From Aquanectria penicillioides (taxonomy: Eukaryota; Ascomycota; Sordariomycetes; Hypocreales; Nectriaceae), in NCBI GenBank assembly GCA_003415625.1, contig PYIU01000005.1, forward strand, positions 1,617,001-1,681,000: a stretch of DNA of 64,000 nt, read 5' to 3'. The translations under genes and the position numbers were made by a program. The notes under the pieces are model-generated. The model did not search any database and was not told where the DNA came from. It worked only from the letters and a program-made list of their open reading frames with translations. The first letter of the stretch is position 1. Every line of letters begins with the position of its first letter. Shown piece by piece: positions 22,809-35,716 of the stretch.

Positions 22809-23633
22809 TTAGACCCGGGCAGGCTTCTTCTCAACCTCGATCCGTTGGAACATGCCAACATGTAGAATGCCCTCCTCCCACCATTCACCCATATCCTGGT
22901 CTACTCGAAATCCCCATTTCTCCCAGACGCCAACCACCTGCTTCTGTGCATGCACACAAACGAGGCCATTCCACTTGGGGACCTCCTTTTCGGTAGTCGC
23001 ACCCATCTGCTCGAGACCCAGCTGTTTGATGCTTGGGTCAAAATACGATGAGTTCGCCCTAAGCCAGCTCAGGACGGTCTTGACAAGCAATCCGGCAATT
23101 CGGTGGCCCCGGAACTCTTTGATCACGGCCAAGCGACCCAGCTTCACGTATGGCTCCTTGCCGTCATGAAATGTCGTCGGCCGGTCCACGCCAACCGTCT
23201 TGAGGGGTTCAACACCAGGTTCGTCGCCATTTTGTTTGTCTTTTTCTTCACCTTGTAGGACCCCGTTCCAATACTTGCCCCCCTTTTCGGGGTGAGACTC
23301 GTGAGGGAAGGGGACTAAGCGTATTGTACCGATAGGCACTGTCTTGGTCGAACTTCTTCGTGGCTGCATGACATTGCCCTCCTCGTCGCGGACTTCGAGC
23401 TCCTCGGTCCTATTTACGCTAGCGTAGACAACCCAGTGGCAGCAACGAGGGTCGTCAGCGTCGAACTCATTCTCAGCCGGGACCTTTTGTTCCTCAATGA
23501 AGACATCCTCCCGAACCTCCATGGCGTCGAGGAATGTCGAAGGAATGGACTGAGGCTGCGCCTCGCGGGAACTACCTCGCCGGTACCCATCGAGCTTACT
23601 AGGCCCGAGGAAGTTGATGAAGGGTGTGCCCAT
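22809..23633 (-). CDS. GNAT-family N-acetyltransferase
   Basis: This is an intronless 274-residue protein. The N-terminal half has REDVFIEEQKVPAENEFD and CHWVVYA, the pattern of the YjcF/ElaA-like GNAT branch; GTIRLVPFP is the central strand. Motif A, the acetyl-CoA pyrophosphate loop, is VKLGRLAVIKEFRGHRIAGLLV around residues 165-186, with RxxRxxG-type spacing in EFRGHRIAG. The C terminus has VWEKWGFRVD, a usual GNAT closing strand. A charged insert of about 40 residues lies between the strands. The acceptor substrate cannot be told from sequence. It is convergent with RPS5. Confidence 0.85.
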   Translation of the reverse strand: MGTPFINFLGPSKLDGYRRGSSREAQPQSIPSTFLDAMEVREDVFIEEQKVPAENEFDADDPRCCHWVVYASVNRTEELEVRDEEGNVMQPRRSSTKTVPIGTIRLVPFPHESHPEKGGKYWNGVLQGEEKDKQNGDEPGVEPLKTVGVDRPTTFHDGKEPYVKLGRLAVIKEFRGHRIAGLLVKTVLSWLRANSSYFDPSIKQLGLEQMGATTEKEVPKWNGLVCVHAQKQVVGVWEKWGFRVDQDMGEWWEEGILHVGMFQRIEVEKKPARV

Positions 23634-24867
23634 TGCTTCTAATCTTTGGACTTTTCTGTGTGGGTTGTAGGTTGTGTATTTGATGGTTGTGGGGTCAGGA
23701 GTGTCTGCTTATGTTGCAGGTGAGAGAGATGTGACAGAGATGAAGCACGAGAGGTCCAGGTGTATGAGCCGCCCACTCTTTTATGAGGTGGGGGGGTGTT
23801 TGATGAAGGAGTCGAGTTTCAAACGACAGGTATTCAAGTTGATCTGATTTGGCAAGTACAACGCAAAAAGAAAGTTCTAAAATCGGATTGCGTGCGTCAT
23901 GAATCAATTCCGGCAAGCGGCGCATGGTGAGCAAGGCAACACGCGCGCGTTTGCTTGGGCGAAGCCAATCTAATGTTGTGCCCACTCTATCGGATGCATG
24001 AAGATGCAAGCCCACCAGGTGCCAGACAGCTGGGACTGCAGTCTGTTGGAGGGCACGTGGAGGGGGCTCTGGAGGTACGTACCACGCTTGCCAACCTGGT
24101 ACCTTGACCATCTGTGGTGATTAAGCTCGTCGTGTAGGGTAGGCACTCCGTAGACGACTTATCATGGATCGTCATTCATGCCAAGGCAAATTACAGCAAG
24201 CCTACGCTATAGATCAATGATATTGGCTCGAGTGGCTTTGTAGGATTTCACATGGTGGTAACATGGGGTTTTTTATGGAATTTGGGTACGGTGATGCCTG
24301 TTCTCCTCGTGTGTCTAGTTGATGGCGGCAAATCTAGCCTCACTCCTACAAATCAGCCCCACAGAGCGCGTATGTTCGTCAACGAACACGTAGGAACGTA
24401 GGAACAGCACATCCTCATTGCGAATGCTTTTGTACGAACTCGTTAGAACACCATTGCCCCACAGCCAAATGGGCAGACCTCGAATTTTACGGCAGCGGGA
24501 CATGAAAACAGCGGTGTAATTACGGTGACGTTGGGGGTTCCTAGTGTGACGAAACGATTTGGGGTTCCATTTTGTAAATTGGCTACAATTGCTCGGCCAA
24601 TTTCATTTGCTATATAAAAAAAAACTCATCGCTATCCCGCCCATTAAAGGGAGATCGTCAAGTATTCGTCGTAACGGCCCTTAGGCATTCGTCAATAGTG
24701 GGACATGTGGTACCGACCGGCTCAAATGTCATCGTTATCCCAACGTCTCTGACGAGAGTAGTAAAACCTCGCCGGTTGTTCGGCCACAATGTCACATAGC
24801 TAAATTGCCCCCACGAAAAGAACCATTCCCGTTTCTCCTATTATTTCTACCACTATTGAAGTGCGCC
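23634..24867. other. Intergenic region of 1.2 kb
   Basis: No gene is seen. The first part is upstream of the acetyltransferase gene; the rest precedes the 3' end of the NLP gene. It has a TATATAAAAAAAA run near 24611-24624 and no coding signature. Confidence 0.4.
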
Positions 24868-25636
24868 TTAGACCTCAGCACTGGCGAGGTTGGAAGTAAA
24901 AGTCGAGTCCTTGAAGGGAACGGTAGCGGAGCCGAAGTCAGTATCGGTCAAAGCAGTGCGGGCCGCATCAGTGAGGCTCTCCCAGGCAATGAGGGGCTGC
25001 TGGCCGCCCTGGGTAGTAGTGAAAATCATCTGGTGGTTGACAGGGTAGTAGCTGATGTAGCCGACCAGAGGGCTGTTGCCCGAGAAGGTTCCCGAGCTTG
25101 AAGTGTCGTATCCTCCGTGCTGGGAGACGGACATTCCGGAAACGCTGGCAGAGGTGCTCTGGCTGTCCAGCCACACAACAGCGTTCTCCCAGTCGTGTCG
25201 GTGACCCAGACCAGTGCTGGGCGAGTCCTTTGGCATGTACCATGAGTACATGATGGCATACTTGCCATTGTAAGTGGCACCGCGGACATAAACCTGTCCG
25301 GTGCTGGAGCTGCAGCCTCCGTTGGAAGATCCAGTAGGGGACAGACCACCACTGGGAACAAATCGATTAGTTGCAAGTCCAGGCAATTGGTTGCCGAGGC
25401 ATTCATTACCTAGTATTTCCGTCCGCATCAACAGCAGGGAAGGGCACACAGCCATTGAAAACCTTTAAGTAAGGCTTGTACTTGAGGTACAGTTCACCAG
25501 CGACAGTGGAGGGAACCGCCTGGTCGAATCCAACGACGGCATCATGGTCGATAACAGCACGCCTGCTGATAGCAGCGCCGGAGACGGCGGAGGCAGCCAA
25601 CGCCAGGCTGGAGACGATCTGAGTGAACTGAACCAT
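24868..25636 (-). CDS. Secreted NEP1-like protein (NLP, NPP1 family)
   Basis: This is a predicted secreted protein of the necrosis- and ethylene-inducing peptide family, whose cytolytic members act on plant plasma membranes. Exons 25410-25636 and 24868-25351 splice in frame to 236 residues. Residues 1-20 are a hydrophobic signal peptide followed by ISRR, a possible propeptide cleavage site. The family heptapeptide GHRHDWE is present, as are the upstream CVPFPAVDADG and the downstream SQHGGYD stretches. Two cysteines (NGC and GGC) fit type 1 NLPs. The gene appears intact and sits alone in a region with about 1.2 kb and 3.9 kb of flanking non-coding DNA. Whether the product is toxic or a non-cytolytic member cannot be decided from sequence. 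Confidence 0.93.
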
Positions 25637-26587
25637 TTTGATGTCGGATAGTCAAGTTGGGAGTGTGCCGAGTAAGAGAAGCCGGTGGTATCCTGGTTAT
25701 TTCTTTGCAGGTTGGGTATCAAGATATCAACGATGATTATATATAGGTATGGATTTATAGTCTGGCAGAGACGAACGGCATGTGTTTTCTCGGTGAACGA
25801 AACTAGGAACTACTCCAGGAACTACTCGGGACTTGAGAAGACGGGGACCTTATAAACTAGGACCGTGGGGGTATGCCATGGTGCGATTGGGTCGGTGGCC
25901 CCTGATCAACTTCGGTGGCTCTGAAGGCATCGCGGCCATGGATTGGCGGATCTGGAGTGGTGTCGGGGCCGCGGCCTGAGCATCATGGCCTGAATTCCCT
26001 GATTGGGAATCTTGGACCGTTAGCAAGACCCGCGATGTAACACGCGGCATGTGGGGTATCCCGTTAAGCCAAGAACATTAATGGCCTAGAAACATCTGTT
26101 GATGGACCGATGAATGGACTATGTCCTCTTCCGAAGGCCCGCGCGATTTAAAAAAAAAAAATGCAGAGGATTTACGGAAATGTGCGGACTGTAGAGTTTC
26201 GCTATACTCATGTAGTTAACTGCTACGAGAGTTCGGAGGGTTGGTCGGCACTGAGTCGCAGAGCGAATAGTTCTAAACAACGGCCACATGTGAAAGTCGT
26301 TTAACCTTGGTGATAGGATGGAGTTGCGGACAATTATTACTGTCGATAGGCTTATTTCGGTGACGTGGGGTTAGCCTCCGTGTTTGCGTAGGTAGCTGAC
26401 CAATGCTGGTGATGAAAGCAGGTCATAAGAACATGATTTCGGTAGCCCTGAAACAGATAACTCTCCGAGGAGACTTGATGAAACCATGCGGTACCTGTCG
26501 TTCTAGAGCCGAGAACCCTACAACTTCGCCAAGCCCCGCACTTATAATTGCACATATTAATCCAGGATAGACTCTCTCCGATGACGC

Positions 26588-26607
26588 CTTTTTTTTTTTT
26601 TTTTTTG
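26588..26607 (+). repeat. Poly-T run
   Basis: About 18 consecutive T in non-coding DNA. It has no flanking element sequence. Confidence 0.8.
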
Positions 26608-29102
26608 GTCACCTTCTTAATTTTTTTCCGGACAGAGCGCCGGAGAGTTGAATGCAACAGCTGCCTTGGCAGAGTACGTGAAAGGAAAGGGCCGCCAAAA
26701 GGGCGTACCTTTAGCTGGCATGCAATACTATTGCGCGGGCAACGAAATCCCATTTGGGCAGATAATCGAAAGGATTCAATTGCTTGAGCGTGTGAGATGA
26801 CCGAAATTTGAGTTGAAACACCCAGAAGACTGCGCGAGTCCGCGCTCGGTCATGATGATGATGATGTAGGTGCGATAAGACAAAGAAAGACTTGGTTGCA
26901 CAGACTCGAAGGCGCACATGTTGTGCAGAATCGGCGCGGGTCACTACCGCGTAGTGGAGAATAATAGTGCAAGTAATTTACAGTACAGAAGTGGCGTCTG
27001 TAGCACTCATTTTTGCTTTTCTTGCCTGCCTCTTTGCCATGCATACATACCAACGACGGAAGTAGGATGGATACCCGTTTGCACAACGGCGAGGCGCCGG
27101 TGCCCCGTGCGGTCTCGAAACCCGAAGGTTGGGTCGCAGTTCATGAGGGTATAGGTAACGGGCTATGGTTCTGGTGGGTAAAAGAGGTGGTTGGCGGGGT
27201 TGCAATGGGACCCTAAAAGAGAGGATCGGATACCAACTGTGGCCGTGAGTGTGAGAGTGTGTGTCTTGTTCGAAACCGGCTTCATCCCTGTTGATCCCCG
27301 TGCCGTGCTCTACTGTAAAAGGGACCTTTGAGACATTGGATGTCGATTGGATATAGATCCTGTAGTGCATGCAGGTACAGAAGAGACGGGATTGACCAAG
27401 TTTTGTGATCCGTGCTTGTGGGAATGGATGTGGACGTTTCCGAGCGACGCAGGTGGCGATGGCTGTGGCTGGAGAGTTCCGTGATCGGTAACGAGGATTA
27501 TCCGTGGACCTTTTTATTTTATTTTAACAACATAGAACAAAAAACGATGGTTCACAGCGGTAGGTTCCCACCTCCCGCTACCCGCCTCCTGTACTTTTGT
27601 ACACTCTGTCTCCCTTGTGTGTGTGCCAGCGGGTTGGGCGCGCGGATGCGAACCCTGGCTCCGCCCGTGCAGCGCATGCATCTGGGGGAGGGATGAGAAG
27701 GGAATGGATGAAAGGGCTGGCATGCCTTGGCCTGGCATGGAAACAAGAATTGGGATGAATTGGGCTGGAGGGGGCGGATCCCTTTGATGTGTTGGCGGCT
27801 GGCACGAGCCATCCAACCCTGGCTTTTGAGCTGGGTAGAATGCCCTGACGGGAGGGAGTGCGTGTCCTGGTCCAGCCAACCAGTGGACCGTGATGCCATG
27901 AAACCGAGAGCCCGAGGGCCAGAGCACACGATACAGTGTGTTTGGGGCAAATATTTTTTTTTTTTGAGATTGGTTTCAGCATGACTCTGGTTTTTTTCTC
28001 TCCCTTCCCGCTGCCCTCCCCCGCCGTTACGTTGGCACCCACTGAATCTTGACGCGGGACAGTTGGAGAAGTGGGTTCGGAGCGGAACGAACTCAAACTC
28101 AAACGCAACGCAACCAGCCAAGGAACACGGGCGGCCGTTGAACGATGGAATGTGCTGGGGATGTGTGTGTTGTAGATGTGCTGTACATGGACTCCGTACA
28201 GCGCTCATCTGCATGCTCCAGGGCTGCTGCAACCTGCAGGAGCGCACATACGGCGCCTACATCGTACACCAACAAGCTCGTGTGGCTCTCCTGGATGCAC
28301 AGCGGTTGCCTGTTTTGTGCATTTTCATCTTACCTCCTTTCCTTTGTGGGCGTGCTGCTGGGCCAAAAGAGCGCCTGTGCTAATTATCCCACAACTGAGA
28401 GAACCTCTCCGCTCCCTCGATCTGCGCCCTCTTTTCGTTCGCCGCGCCCCCCTTGGCCTCCTTCATACGTAGCAACTCCTCCGCCCCAGGAAAAAGGGAC
28501 AAAGCAATTATTGGTTACCTAGGTAGGTATTGGATGGGTGTCCAGAGCCGACATTGTCTAAGACGCCACAGCCACAGATCAGCGAACAGTGGGTATTTTT
28601 CTTTGGGTAGCCAAGACCCGGACGTGGAAATTTCGCTTTCGTCCCGTCGTCACAGAATCCATTACCGTCGCATGAGGAGATGGGTACCTGTAAATTACAT
28701 GTATTAACTGCCTGGGTACAGAGGTACCTTGTTGTCGATCTTGCCATGCCAGCGTCTCGAGTTGCCCTCAAGCCGTGATTCAGATTCGGGACCAAACGCA
28801 AAGGCAAACGCAGTCATCCACCCAAATCTTTCGCTTCAGCGTTTGTGTCGCCTCCCTCCCGTGGCTGCTCGTGGGAGACGTTGATCAGATCCATCCATCC
28901 AGCTCCCCTTCCCTTCCCCATCCCTTGTTCGGGCCAGCCACCACAAGTCCGGCGCAAACCCTCCCTCCCATCCAGTCAATCCGTCTCCATTCTCCCATCC
29001 CACAGGCCACAGAAAGGCTGAGGCCACCCCTCGATCTAGAACCACCCTTGTCGTTGTGTAGCTGCTAGCTCTCTCACAACCAGCGCGCGTGTGCTCAGGG
29101 GT

Positions 29103-29132
29103 TTTTGGTTTTGGTTTTGGTTTTGGTTTTGG
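29103..29132 (+). repeat. Hexamer array (TTTTGG)x5 upstream of the DOCK gene
   Basis: Five exact tandem copies of TTTTGG lie about 450 bases before the DOCK start. It differs from the fungal telomere unit TTAGGG, so a telomeric origin is not supported. Confidence 0.9.
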
Positions 29133-29578
29133 CCTGCCAGCCAACAGCATCACTGACGTTGGACTTTGGAATTTCGTTGCCAACTTTAGTTCTTGACTGT
29201 CTCGCCGTCGACTTTTCGGCTCTTTTTTCTATCCGCCTCCATCCTTTTCTTTTTCGGCATCTTCCTCTGCAACCTTGTCTGCGGGTTCCCCTATCCATGC
29301 TCCCGCAATTGGCTGTCGCGGCCCCTCATCCTCCTCCATCGCGCCACGACCCTTGATGCATCGTCGAATACCACCTGCACCCTTTTCCATATCGACTTCC
29401 TCCAGCGACGGCCACCTCTTTACCTCCTCCTCCCGCAACCACCTCATACTGTAGCGTCCCGCCGTCCGCCGACCCTCGACCGCGCCGTGCCTTTCGGCCA
29501 CATCAACCCGCGGGGGTTATACAAATACTCCACATATAGAACCCTCATTCAAGTGAGGTCGACTTGTGCTGTGTTTCA

Positions 29579-32500
29579 ATGCCCTGGCAGCCTCTCCCCC
29601 GCATCGCGTTCGCTGTTGCGACCTACCCGTTCCCAGCCTCGAGCCCGGCCGACCTCCCGCTCGAAATCGGCGATGAGTTGTATATCATCGAAGAAACGCC
29701 TGACGGCAACTGGTTGCGCGGCTACCTCGTAGCCCCTCCCAGTCTGCTTGCTGGCCTCACCTCCGTCCAAGGCCAGACCCTCGAGGCCCGTGTCTTCAGT
29801 GGCATCTTCCCGCGAAGCTGCGTGGAGGTCCGCGAGATGCTTGGCGAATCAGAAAATGGCGACGATGACGACGACGCCGCCAGTGACGACGCCAACGCCT
29901 CTGGAGATGTTCGGCCTGCAAGCGATTCTGCCAAGAGCGGTGTCACCAGCGCCTCGACGCGCAAGAAGAAGAAGGATGCAGACCGGTTAACAGGCTCTAG
30001 CAAGGGAAGGATTCCCTTCAAAGAGCTCCCAAACGGAACTCTGGGAAGCCTGTCCATTCCTATCACGAGAGATCCCGATGCGCCACGCCCTGCCGCGCCT
30101 GTACCTATGCTCAAGATTGGAGACGAGACCCCGACGTCCACATCAGAACCCCTAATCGATGAAATCGCATCGTGCCTACGGGAATGGCACTCGACCAATT
30201 TACACCAACTCCTCCTCTCTCGACAATACGCCCGCCTAGATGAGATCGCCCAGCTCATCAATGGTCTTAACCTCCATCGCCAGCAGTTTCTTTACAATGT
30301 CCTCACTGCCCACGAATACGATCGATTGCGTGAACAGACAGTTTGGGATTTGGTTAGAGTGAACAAGCTTTGTGGAGGTGAAGTCATTGTGAGGGACCCT
30401 GAGGCCCGTGGCCGCATCCTCACGGCAGACGATTGCATCGTCAATGTCACCAAGCTGCAGTCCGTCATGAGCCTCTTGGATGAACCTCCACAACCTACCG
30501 TTGAGCTGACAGCTTTACATCACCTTTTGGTTGACGTGAAGGGTTTTGCTGGAGTTTCAGTCGAAGAAACCTCCCTCGTCGTTTCCCTGGTCAGCAAGCC
30601 CCAGTTTGGCAAACCATTCACGCTCTCGGAGTCCTTTTCTATTTCTATCCCTCCTGGAGGATCTATTTTGAATCTGGCCAAGGATGTTCAAACTAAGACT
30701 CTCTTTACCGACTTATCCTCTCAGGATGTTGGCGATGTTCCATCTGCCGAATCCGAGCTCTATTTGGTTGTGAAAGTCGTGGCCTCGCAACCCATCACGG
30801 CTACTAAGCCTCCCTCACGCTCGGGCACTGCGCCCCAGAGCCCGTTCATTGGTTCACCTATGAAGCCAACATCTTCCGGCGGCATGAAGTCTTCTAGGAG
30901 AAGCATGATGTGGAGCGGCAAGAGCTCTCGAAATGCTTTTTCCAGAGGCTCTCCGGTGACTCGAATGGATTCGTTGAACGAGGGCGATGAGCGACTAGTG
31001 ACAAACGGTTTGGACAGCCGGGATGGACAGCTTCCCCCAAGCACCGGGGGCTCCAAGAACAGCTTTCCGGTAGAGACGACCCAAATGGTACAGCGAACTG
31101 TTGGAATGGGTGTTTTGAGACTCAATGCCGTAGTGAAACAACAGGAAGAAGTTGAGCATCTGATAAACATTTGGTCTGAATCCCCTAGATATGCCGGGGA
31201 GAAAGAGATCGGAGAGGATTGGGAGCCCTTGGTAAAGGAACTGCTGCACAGCTCCACTGGGCATTATGAGAAATCGAGGAGAGGAGAGCGGTTGCAAGTC
31301 CAGCTTCGGGGCTTCAACCACGGAGATGCAGATTCTCTTATCAAGTCCACGCCCACATTGCTTGCCGGAATTTCCAAGACGAACAAGATGGGCTTCTCCG
31401 GCGCCCCCACCAGGCCTCGTTCAGACATTTACCTCACCTTGAACGATGCTGTTCTTGCTAAACAAAACCTACTTTCTAGATACGGCGGAAGCGCAACATC
31501 TATACCCTCCAGTCTTTACGGAACCAACCTACAGATCACCCTCGAAGTCAGGAAAACTTCTGGAGAGCGGATAGAAAACTGCATCTACACGACCTCCAAC
31601 ACAGAGGCTTTGACCACCTTCAAGTCTGTGGCGACCGAGCGGGGTGGATTCTGGGGACAGACCTTGCGTCTGTCATTGTCACCATCCGACGTCTCCCGCT
31701 CCCACGTCGTCATGTTCCTCTCCGATATGCCCAACCCCCCTTTCGCCGTTGCCCACATTCCACTATGGGACCACCACGCCTTCATTCGTGATGGACTTCA
31801 TGGCCTCTTACTCTATAGGATGGATGAGAACACATCAACTGCGCAAGCTGGTCCTTCTGGTAAGGGAGGCTATCTGTCCCTTCAATGGAGCCCCGAGGCA
31901 AAGATGAGCACTCAGCTGAGGTTACCGGCCCGCTCGCTGTTCTCCGTGTGGAGACATACCTCTGCAGCACACGATTCTCCCAAGACAGGGTGATCTTGGG
32001 ACTTCTGAAGTGGAAGGATATGGCCCGAGGGGAGGTACCAGCGATGCTGCGACAGCTCATCTTCGTTCCTGAGATTGAGGTGGTTAAGTTGCTTAGCGAT
32101 GTGCTCGATGGTCTATTTGGCATTCTCGTCGAGTTTTCTGGGAACGACGAGTATGAGGACTTGGTATTCACTGCTTTGGTGAGGGTCTTGAGCATCGTTC
32201 ATGATCGAAGATTCAACCTGGGTCCTCTGGTCGACATGTACGCAGAGACTCAGTTCAACTACCCATTTGCTACACCATGCCTGGTCCGATCATTCACACG
32301 ACTCCTTCAGAACCCTACGCACCCCGAGACCGCCAGGAAGCTGCGAGCTACTTTCAAGGTTGTCAGGCACATTCTCAAGTTTATTACACATGCCCGAGGC
32401 CAGCAGAAGCAAAAGGAGGCAGGAATTGGAATCACCTCCACCACAACAGGGTTTACGCGTGATCTTCGCGCCATCTTTAAGGCTCTTGATGCTATGATGC

Positions 32501-35500
32501 GCAACCCTGCCCCTGCCCTCGTCGGTAGCCAGACCTTGGCCGCACAGCACTTCCACCAGTGGCTACCAGAACTCGCCGGCCTCCTCACGACCGAAGAGAT
32601 TCTCCATATCGCCATTGACTTCATGGACTCCTGTACCGATGTGAAGGGAAAGCTTATTCTATACAAGCTGGTCCTCATTATCAACTACGGCAAACTGGAC
32701 CTGTTCGCTCATCCTGATCAAAAGGCTGCTCTGAGTACCAACACTGTCCGATGGATCACCCCCCACTGGGGCCACGCTGACGAGGTCACCGATCAATGGA
32801 GAGATCAAATTCGCTTGTGCTGCTCTGTGCTGGCAAGCCAGATCGACTATCTTGGGTCTAACATTCCCGATCACATCCCTAACATCATCGACTCCTATCT
32901 GGCAGTTCTGGCCTCACCTCCTAAATCAAGGAATCGACTGTCTCTTTTGTTTCCATCCACATATCCCTTCTCCGCGAAGACTGTCACCGACGACCTCCAA
33001 TTCGACGAAGCCTTGGTCGAACTCTCCGCTGTTTTATCTGCAATCTCCAACTCTCCCTCAGGGATGCAGATTGAACTTGCTGATGATGATCTTGCCGCAG
33101 TGCTGGAGAATTTCCTCCGTGTGCAAATGAGCATTCTGAAAGGAGAAGCGTACCCCACGGAATGGTTGAGCGTGCATATCCATCACCACAAGTCAATTAT
33201 GCGCACCCTCCAATATCTAGCTGGAATCATGCTCGATTCGTTCCTACCCGATCCTGACGATGCTGAGAGTTTCAACACGGAGTTGTGGAAGTTGTTTTTC
33301 ACGACCCTTCTCAAGCTGGTCGCAAGCACTTCACTGGCATTGGAGACATTCCCGGAACAGAAAAGAAGGGCTGTGTGGAAGATTGCTGGAGACGTCCGAG
33401 AACATGGAGCTGATCTCCTGCGCCGGACTTGGGAAGCCATCGGCTGGGAAACCACACTAGATGAGCGAAACCGCTATTCCCTGGCTAAGATGGGAGGCTA
33501 CCAAGTGCAGTATGTTCCCACTCTCGTGGGTCCCATTGTGGAACTGTGCTTGAGTGTGCACGAAGGCCTTCGTCGGATGGCTGTTGAAGTTCTTCAGACT
33601 ATGATTGTCAGTGAATGGACTTTGAGCGAGGACCTTTCCGTCATCCAGACCGAGACAATCGACTGTTTGGACCTCTTCTTCAAAGAGAAGCCGTTGACCG
33701 AGAGCATCCTTCAGAAACTTTTCATCGGGGAACTCCTAGAACGATTCGACTCACTCTCGAGCGTGCCAGATGAGCCGTTGTACGCCGCTGTGCGTCAACT
33801 CATTGGCACTATTGACGAGTTCCTTGACCTCTTGGTTGCGGTCCATAGTACTGACGGCACTGGCGAGGCAACGCACCTGATCAATCGACTCCGTCTCATG
33901 GAATTCCTCCGCGATATGCAGAAGGAAGAAATCTTTGTTCGCTATGTCCATCAACTCGCCGATCTCCAAGCCGAATCTAGGAACCAGACGGAAGCGGGCT
34001 TGGCTCTACGCCTTCATGCTGACCTATATGAGTGGGATCCTACCAGCCAAACCCCTGCTCTCCCTGACCCGGCGTTCCCCGCGCAAACGCAGTTTGAGCG
34101 AAAGGAGAGGATCTACTTCGACATGATCAAATACTTTGAGGAAGGAGAATCTTGGAGCAATGCCCTGGCTGCCTACAAAGAACTCAAAGAACAGTACGAA
34201 AATAACGTTTACGACTTTGCCAAGCTGGCTAGGACCGAGCGAGCAATTGCCACAATTTACGAGACGATCTCGAAAAGCGACAAGCTCATCCCCAAGTATT
34301 TCAAGGTTGCGTACAAGGGGCTTGGCTTCCCCGCCAGCGTCAGAGACAAAGAATACGTCTACGAGGGATCACCTACCGAGAGAGCCTCTGCTTTCACTGA
34401 TCGTATGCAAGAGCAGTATCCTGCGGCCCAGATTGTTACTGGTGGCGACGTCGACGATGTCGAGGGCCAGTTCTTGGTCATATCAGTCATTACACCTCAC
34501 CGAGATCCGAACCACCATGTATTCCAGCGTGCTCGCGTTCCCCAAGTGATTCGGGACTTCTTGTTGTCGTCGCACCCACAGAGCTTCTCCATTTCTACGA
34601 AACGTAGCACATCAGGACCCGTCAAGGAGCATTATGCCGAGAAACTTGTGTTTACCACTGCAGACCCCTTCCCGACTATCCTGCGACGAAGTGAAATTGT
34701 TGAGATACACGAAGCTAGACTTACTGCTCACGAGACGGCACTGGAGCGTATTGTTCGGAAAACACAAGAGATGGCGGCCCTTGAGCGCCGGATAGCAGAT
34801 GGAGACTTTGAGAATGCTCAATTGTTGCTCGATGCTGTGGCTGTCTCAGTCAACCCTTCTTCGGAGAACAGCGTTGCATGCTATCGTCTGCTGCTCCCGC
34901 AGCCTATAGAAGAGGAAGAGGGCGAGGACGATGACAGTGAAGAAGAGGAACAGGAAGAAGTCCAATTGAGCCCACAGGATAGTGCCATCAAGATGGCACT
35001 GGTCGACCATGCTATCATGATCAAGAGGTGCTTGGGAACCTTTTCTCGAAGCTCGAATGAGCTCCTCAGTTTGAGATACGAGGAGCTTCAAAGATGTGAG
35101 TCTAACACCGACTGCGCGAAGCCTACAGCCAGCTAACCACCTACAATCAGTCTTTGAATCCACATTTGCAGTCGAGATTGCACACTTCGCCCCACCACAG
35201 CCGATTCGCGAGACACCCATTCCCTCGCCCACATGGAGGCGATCCTCAAGGGGCTCCGACCAGAGTCCTAAGCCTACCATGGGGTCCCCCATGAACGGAG
35301 TCACCACCGAGGAGGCATCTGTCATTCGACCAGTGTCGGTACGTCAAAAGGGAGCCCGGCTCAGCTTCCTAGGGGGCAAACGGAAGGAACCTGACCTACC
35401 TCCCGAGCCCGAGGAGACAGTTGCAGATATTGAGACATCGAGCACCCATAGCCGGTCACTTAGCCACACCCAGAGTCGAGATAACCACCGGCGGAGCTTC

Positions 35501-35716
35501 TTCCGAACCCAGTCCCCGGAAGAGAAGCACCAAGATGACCACGGCGGGTTCATTAGCAGAGGTAGCTTCGAGGTTTTCTCAACGACCGATGAAAAGCCAT
35601 CAGAAAAGTCTGGCGGCTTAGTGAAGAAGAATAGCGTGCGAAAGCGGTTCAGCATGCTGAAGTTGGGTAGAAAGGCTAGCAAGAACGGAATGATGGGAAG
35701 CCTAGATGAGGAGTAG
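29579..35716 (+). CDS. DCK1: DOCK-family guanine nucleotide exchange factor (Dck1-like), frame broken by one missing base
   Basis: This is a giant exchange factor for Rho-family GTPases, related to yeast Dck1, which with the ELMO-like Lmo1 acts on Rho5/Rac. Exons 29579-35095 and 35151-35716 give about 2,027 residues. The start is ATG 29579 (MPWQPLPRIAFAVATYPF), beginning an SH3 domain (to about residue 95). A DHR-1/C2 domain follows at about 615-750 (RSDIYLTLNDA, GGFWGQTLRLSL), then a helical middle and the catalytic DHR-2/DOCKER domain at about 1,500-1,840 (YFDMIKYFEEGESWSNALAAY, YFKVAYKGLGFP). A Ser/Lys-rich tail with two basic patches closes it. Near 31904 the frame shifts between SLQWSPEAK and DEHSAEVTGPLAVL; one extra A in GCAAAGATG repairs it, and exon length is one short of a multiple of three. 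Confidence 0.93.

Larger units (their letters stand above)
25637..29578. other. Long intergenic region of 3.9 kb
   Basis: No gene is supported. The part near 25637-26050 is the NLP promoter; 28750-29578 is a CT-rich probable leader of the DOCK gene with a TTTTGG hexamer array. Between them are simple runs (T at 26588-26607, T at 27953-27964, ATG repeats at 26851-26866) and a TAGGTAGG motif at 28516-28529. Overlapping frames at 26978-28250 have no motif and no coding bias. Confidence 0.4.

Noticed and set aside
26978..28250. Overlapping minus-strand frames in the 3.9 kb gap
   Set aside because: Several frames open at once with no recognisable protein; probably non-coding.
29103..29132. Interstitial telomere repeat
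   Set aside because: Unit is TTTTGG, not TTAGGG, and only five copies are present.
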